Shown here: positions 52,881-64,000 of the stretch, in pieces
Layout of the letters: each line of letters opens with the position of its first letter
Position numbering within the stretch: position 1 is the stretch's first letter
NCBI RefSeq assembly: GCF_032854445.1
Contig: NC_088302.1
Location: forward strand, 43,064,645 to 43,128,644
DNA from: Liolophura sinensis
Lineage: Eukaryota; Mollusca; Polyplacophora; Chitonida; Chitonidae
Direction of reading: 5' to 3'
DNA length: 64,000 nt
Made by a program: the position numbers and the translations under genes
Notes under the pieces: model-generated
What the model was told of the DNA's origin: nothing
Database searches by the model: none
Seen by the model: the letters and a program-made list of their open reading frames with translations, nothing else

Positions 52881-53455
52881 GTTTGTTAATTGATTATGCT
52901 TTTCTTTGAAGCCACTGTTACTAGATTACACATGCATGTAGGCATATATATAGCCAAAATGTACCTCACTTGGCACAAATCTCCTGAGGAAGACTTGACA
53001 ATTTTAAGTCGAAATAGGCCTACTAATTAATCGTCGAAATAAATTTCTTCGGATTTAGGCTACTTTACTTATTTATTATGCTAATCTGTTCATTGGATCA
53101 ACTAGATTTCCTCGTCCAATTATGGGCACGTTCCAAACACAAAAAAGGACAAAAAACACACATCGAAATTTCAACACAATCCTAGACCTCATTTAAAAGA
53201 GTCCAAAGAGAAAAAGAGTCGAAATTTAGACTCCCCGCCCTCCATTCCTCACAGGTTTCTTTGCAATGACTTCAATAGGCTTCTGCTGCCCATGGGTATT
53301 ATTACCGTTTGATCTCGTGGGTGGTTTGTTCTTCTATCTCGGAATGCAAGTACATCATAGTGCAATTCTAAAATAGAAATGTAGAGGTTTACGTTGAGAT
53401 TACTTGGAGAGGCGCGTGATCCCGAATGTACGGAGAGTGTGCAGTGACAACCAGC

Positions 53456-61845
<8,390 letters not shown>

Positions 61846-63290
61846 AGAACAAGTGTGGCAGGAGGGAACGGTTTATAGGGATCCCTGAGTTACATGCACT
61901 GTAAGATCAGCAGTTAAGGGAGGACTTCAGTGCATCAAAACTGTTACCTGAGAGGCCAGATCAGCAGAAGTACAGACTTAAGTTTGTACGTTGATTTGTC
62001 ACCTAGAAGAAAACTGTGAAATAAGAACGCTGGCTTACAGAGTGATCCCTTCTACACTTTTGTTTTGTGGATAGAGATGCCAGCAAAAAGTTCAACAAGG
62101 AGTGAGCGGGAAGGGGATTGGATTGCTCTTATGGTTGAAGCTAAAACCCATCATGCTCAGCACAGAGACCATAAGAGGGCTTGATTGTTCTTGTGGACAA
62201 AGCTATACCCACCATGCTGAGCAGAGAGACCATGCAAGGGATTGGATTGCTCTTCTGTTTGAAGCTAAAACCCATCATGCTCAGCACAGAGACCATAAAG
62301 AGGGCTTGATTGTTCTTGTGGTTGAAGCTAAAACCCATCATGCTCAGCACAGAGACATAAAGAGGGCTTCATTGTTCTTGTGGACAAAGCTATACCCACC
62401 ATGCTGAGCAGAGAGACCATGCAAGGGATTGGATTGTTCTTGTGTTTGAAGCTAAAACCCATCACGCTCAGCACAGAGGCCATAAAGAGGACTTGATTGT
62501 TCTTGTGGACGAAGCTAAAACCCATCATGCCCAGCACAGAGACCATGAAGAGGACTTGATTGTTCTTGTGGTTGAAGCTAAAACCCATCATGCTCAGCAC
62601 AGAGACCATAAAGAGGGCTTGATTGTTCTTGTGGACAAAGCTAAACCCATCATGGTGAGCAGAGAGACCATGCAGGTGATCGGATTGCTCTTGGTTGAAG
62701 CTAAAACCCATCATGCTCAGCACAGCTAGAAACCGTGAGGAAGACTTCATTGTTCATGCTCGGGGGCAGAGACCATGAAGGGGACTTTAATACTGCATAT
62801 TGGCATACAACTGATCCCAGAAGCCAGTGTACCCCGTGCTGTGTTCTGGTGATTGGTGTAAGTTTAACTCTGAGTGACAAACACCAGCATCCTCACTATG
62901 GGTATGACCCAAGTTGATAGAAGCAGAAATTATGTTTTGTTTGGTTTTGTTTTTTTTTTTTCAAACCTTTCAGCAGTTTATCAGAACTGATATCAGAAGA
63001 TAAATCATCACTCTTTCTTTCACATATCGACAAAGTATTCCGTGAATTTTTACGTTGGTATGTGTTTGTATATAAGCATCAAAATATAGAATGATTAAGA
63101 ATTACTGCTGTCCTCTATGCAACTCCAGTGTAACCAGTGTGACGAATGACAATGTAGACACCATTCTATTCATATCGTCATATATTCACAAGTGCTTCCC
63201 TCTGTGTTCATTGTTATCATTGATGTTTGAAAGAGAAGTGATGTATGTTGCATGGATATTGAAAAGAAAATAAATTATATTTTGTTGATA
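61846..63290 (+). terminator. CDK7: CDK7 3' UTR and poly(A) signal
   Basis: The first clear AATAAA after the stop is at 63269-63274, so the 3' UTR would be about 1.4 kb and include the 62.1-62.75 kb repeat. A-rich sites near 63620-63640 are less convincing. The end is inferred and needs transcript data. Confidence 0.5.
62105..62750 (+). repeat. ~62-bp minisatellite downstream of CDK7 stop
   Basis: About ten units share GATTGTTCTTGTGGTTGAAG, CTAAAACCCATCATGCTCAG and CACAGAGACCATAAAGAGG. Some units carry the variant GACAAAGCTATACCCACC and CAGAGAGACCATGCAAGGG. Frames are open over 95-140 codons on both strands because of the repeat, not because of a gene. Confidence 0.9.
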
Positions 63291-64000
63291 AAAGCTTGAA
63301 TGTGATGTTGCACAGGTGAAGCAACTGTTTTGTGTAACGTTTATTTATATAACTGCTGACTATAAAGCACTTTTTAACAAGGTGCAAGCAAAAGAAAAAC
63401 AGGAATGGATCGTTATATTGACTAGTTGTTGTTTTCCTAGTTGTTGAATTAGTTTGTATTATGACGAGTTTTGGAGTCATTAGGCGACACAAATTTTATT
63501 TTGTGTTTTACGAGCCAGCCTAAACTAAAAAAAAATCCAAAAATGGAGAAATTGAAAATCTTTTCATTGTGTCCGATCTTAATATTTTTATAACTTTTAT
63601 AACTCTTATATAAGACTTTCATAATAAAAAATAAAAAAAAAAACTGACACGGCAAATCACATTATGGCTTTATATTAGTGGGTTTGTCGAATAATATACA
63701 ATTCCTGTAAAATAGCCTTGTCCAATTTCCATTCCATTGTTGAAGGGGGCTTTGTATTTAGTAGTAATTCTTGCATTGATGGGGAATGTCAACGTCTGAA
63801 AAGTGTTTCATTTTTTCCCACTAAGCCTTCAGAAGCAATGTGAAATTAAAGCTTTTCTAGGGACTGTCCTATCAGAGTGTTCCTTCGACTCTTTCATAAA
63901 TAATGATCCGCCAGAAGCAGATTTTTACACCTGACCTAGAAGTAAAAACTGTCACGTATAATGCGCTTTTAGCTTTTATTGATTACTTTAGAGTGATTTT
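63291..64000. other. AT-rich end of window, no recognisable gene
   Basis: There are short open frames only, and A-rich runs near 63520-63640. Nothing is supported. Confidence 0.5.

Noticed and set aside
62328-62750. 140-codon minus-strand open frame and matching plus-strand frames
   Set aside because: These are products of the 62-bp repeat downstream of CDK7. The translated units repeat exactly and resemble no protein.

Overview
This is a eukaryotic (metazoan) genomic window. Its genes are split by GT-AG introns, it has no operons, and much of it is tRNA-derived SINEs and minisatellites. The most abundant SINE (tRNA-like head, a conserved central and 3' domain, an AATAAATA-type tail) resembles families I associate with bivalves and other lophotrochozoans, so a mollusc is the best guess. 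No species call is possible from the sequence alone.

Layout. (1) 1-16.1 kb is repeat-rich. It holds a LINE relic, SINEs, and a diverged tandem duplication (about 1.53-3.93 kb and 5.24-7.68 kb). Each copy carries a TATA box and a small exon that starts at the splice acceptor with ATG and encodes a short secreted, cysteine-containing peptide. Copy A is open (59 aa). Copy B is frameshifted, but its +1 frame keeps a cysteine-rich tail. (2) 16.2-48.2 kb (+) is one complete thioester protein gene of the alpha-2-macroglobulin/CD109/TEP family. It has one non-coding and 36 coding exons (4395 nt, 1464 aa), and every junction keeps frame. The protein has a signal peptide, MG domains, an Arg-rich bait segment, a GCGEQ thioester and a receptor-binding-like domain. 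It ends in a CD109-like Cys cluster but shows no GPI signal. (3) 48.2-53.4 kb is intergenic with SINEs. (4) 53.4-63.3 kb (+) is a complete CDK7 gene (11 coding exons, 346 aa, the same length as human CDK7), the kinase of the CAK/TFIIH complex. (5) 63.3-64 kb is AT-rich with no gene seen.

How the genes relate. The thioester protein is expected to be a secreted or pericellular innate-immune or protease-trapping protein, and it lies about 9 kb downstream of the small-peptide pair. Both have TATA-type promoters and a non-coding first exon. A functional link is only inference. CDK7 is a housekeeping neighbour.

Unusual structure. Several minisatellites sit on or beside splice signals: a triplicated 3' splice site at exon 4 of the CD109-like gene, an array of donor-like sites next to the exon 10 donor of CDK7, and a 47-bp repeat with 6-unit higher-order structure before the last exon of the CD109-like gene. 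There are two strong hairpins, and an unclassified dispersed repeat with about six copies, all inside introns of the CD109-like gene.
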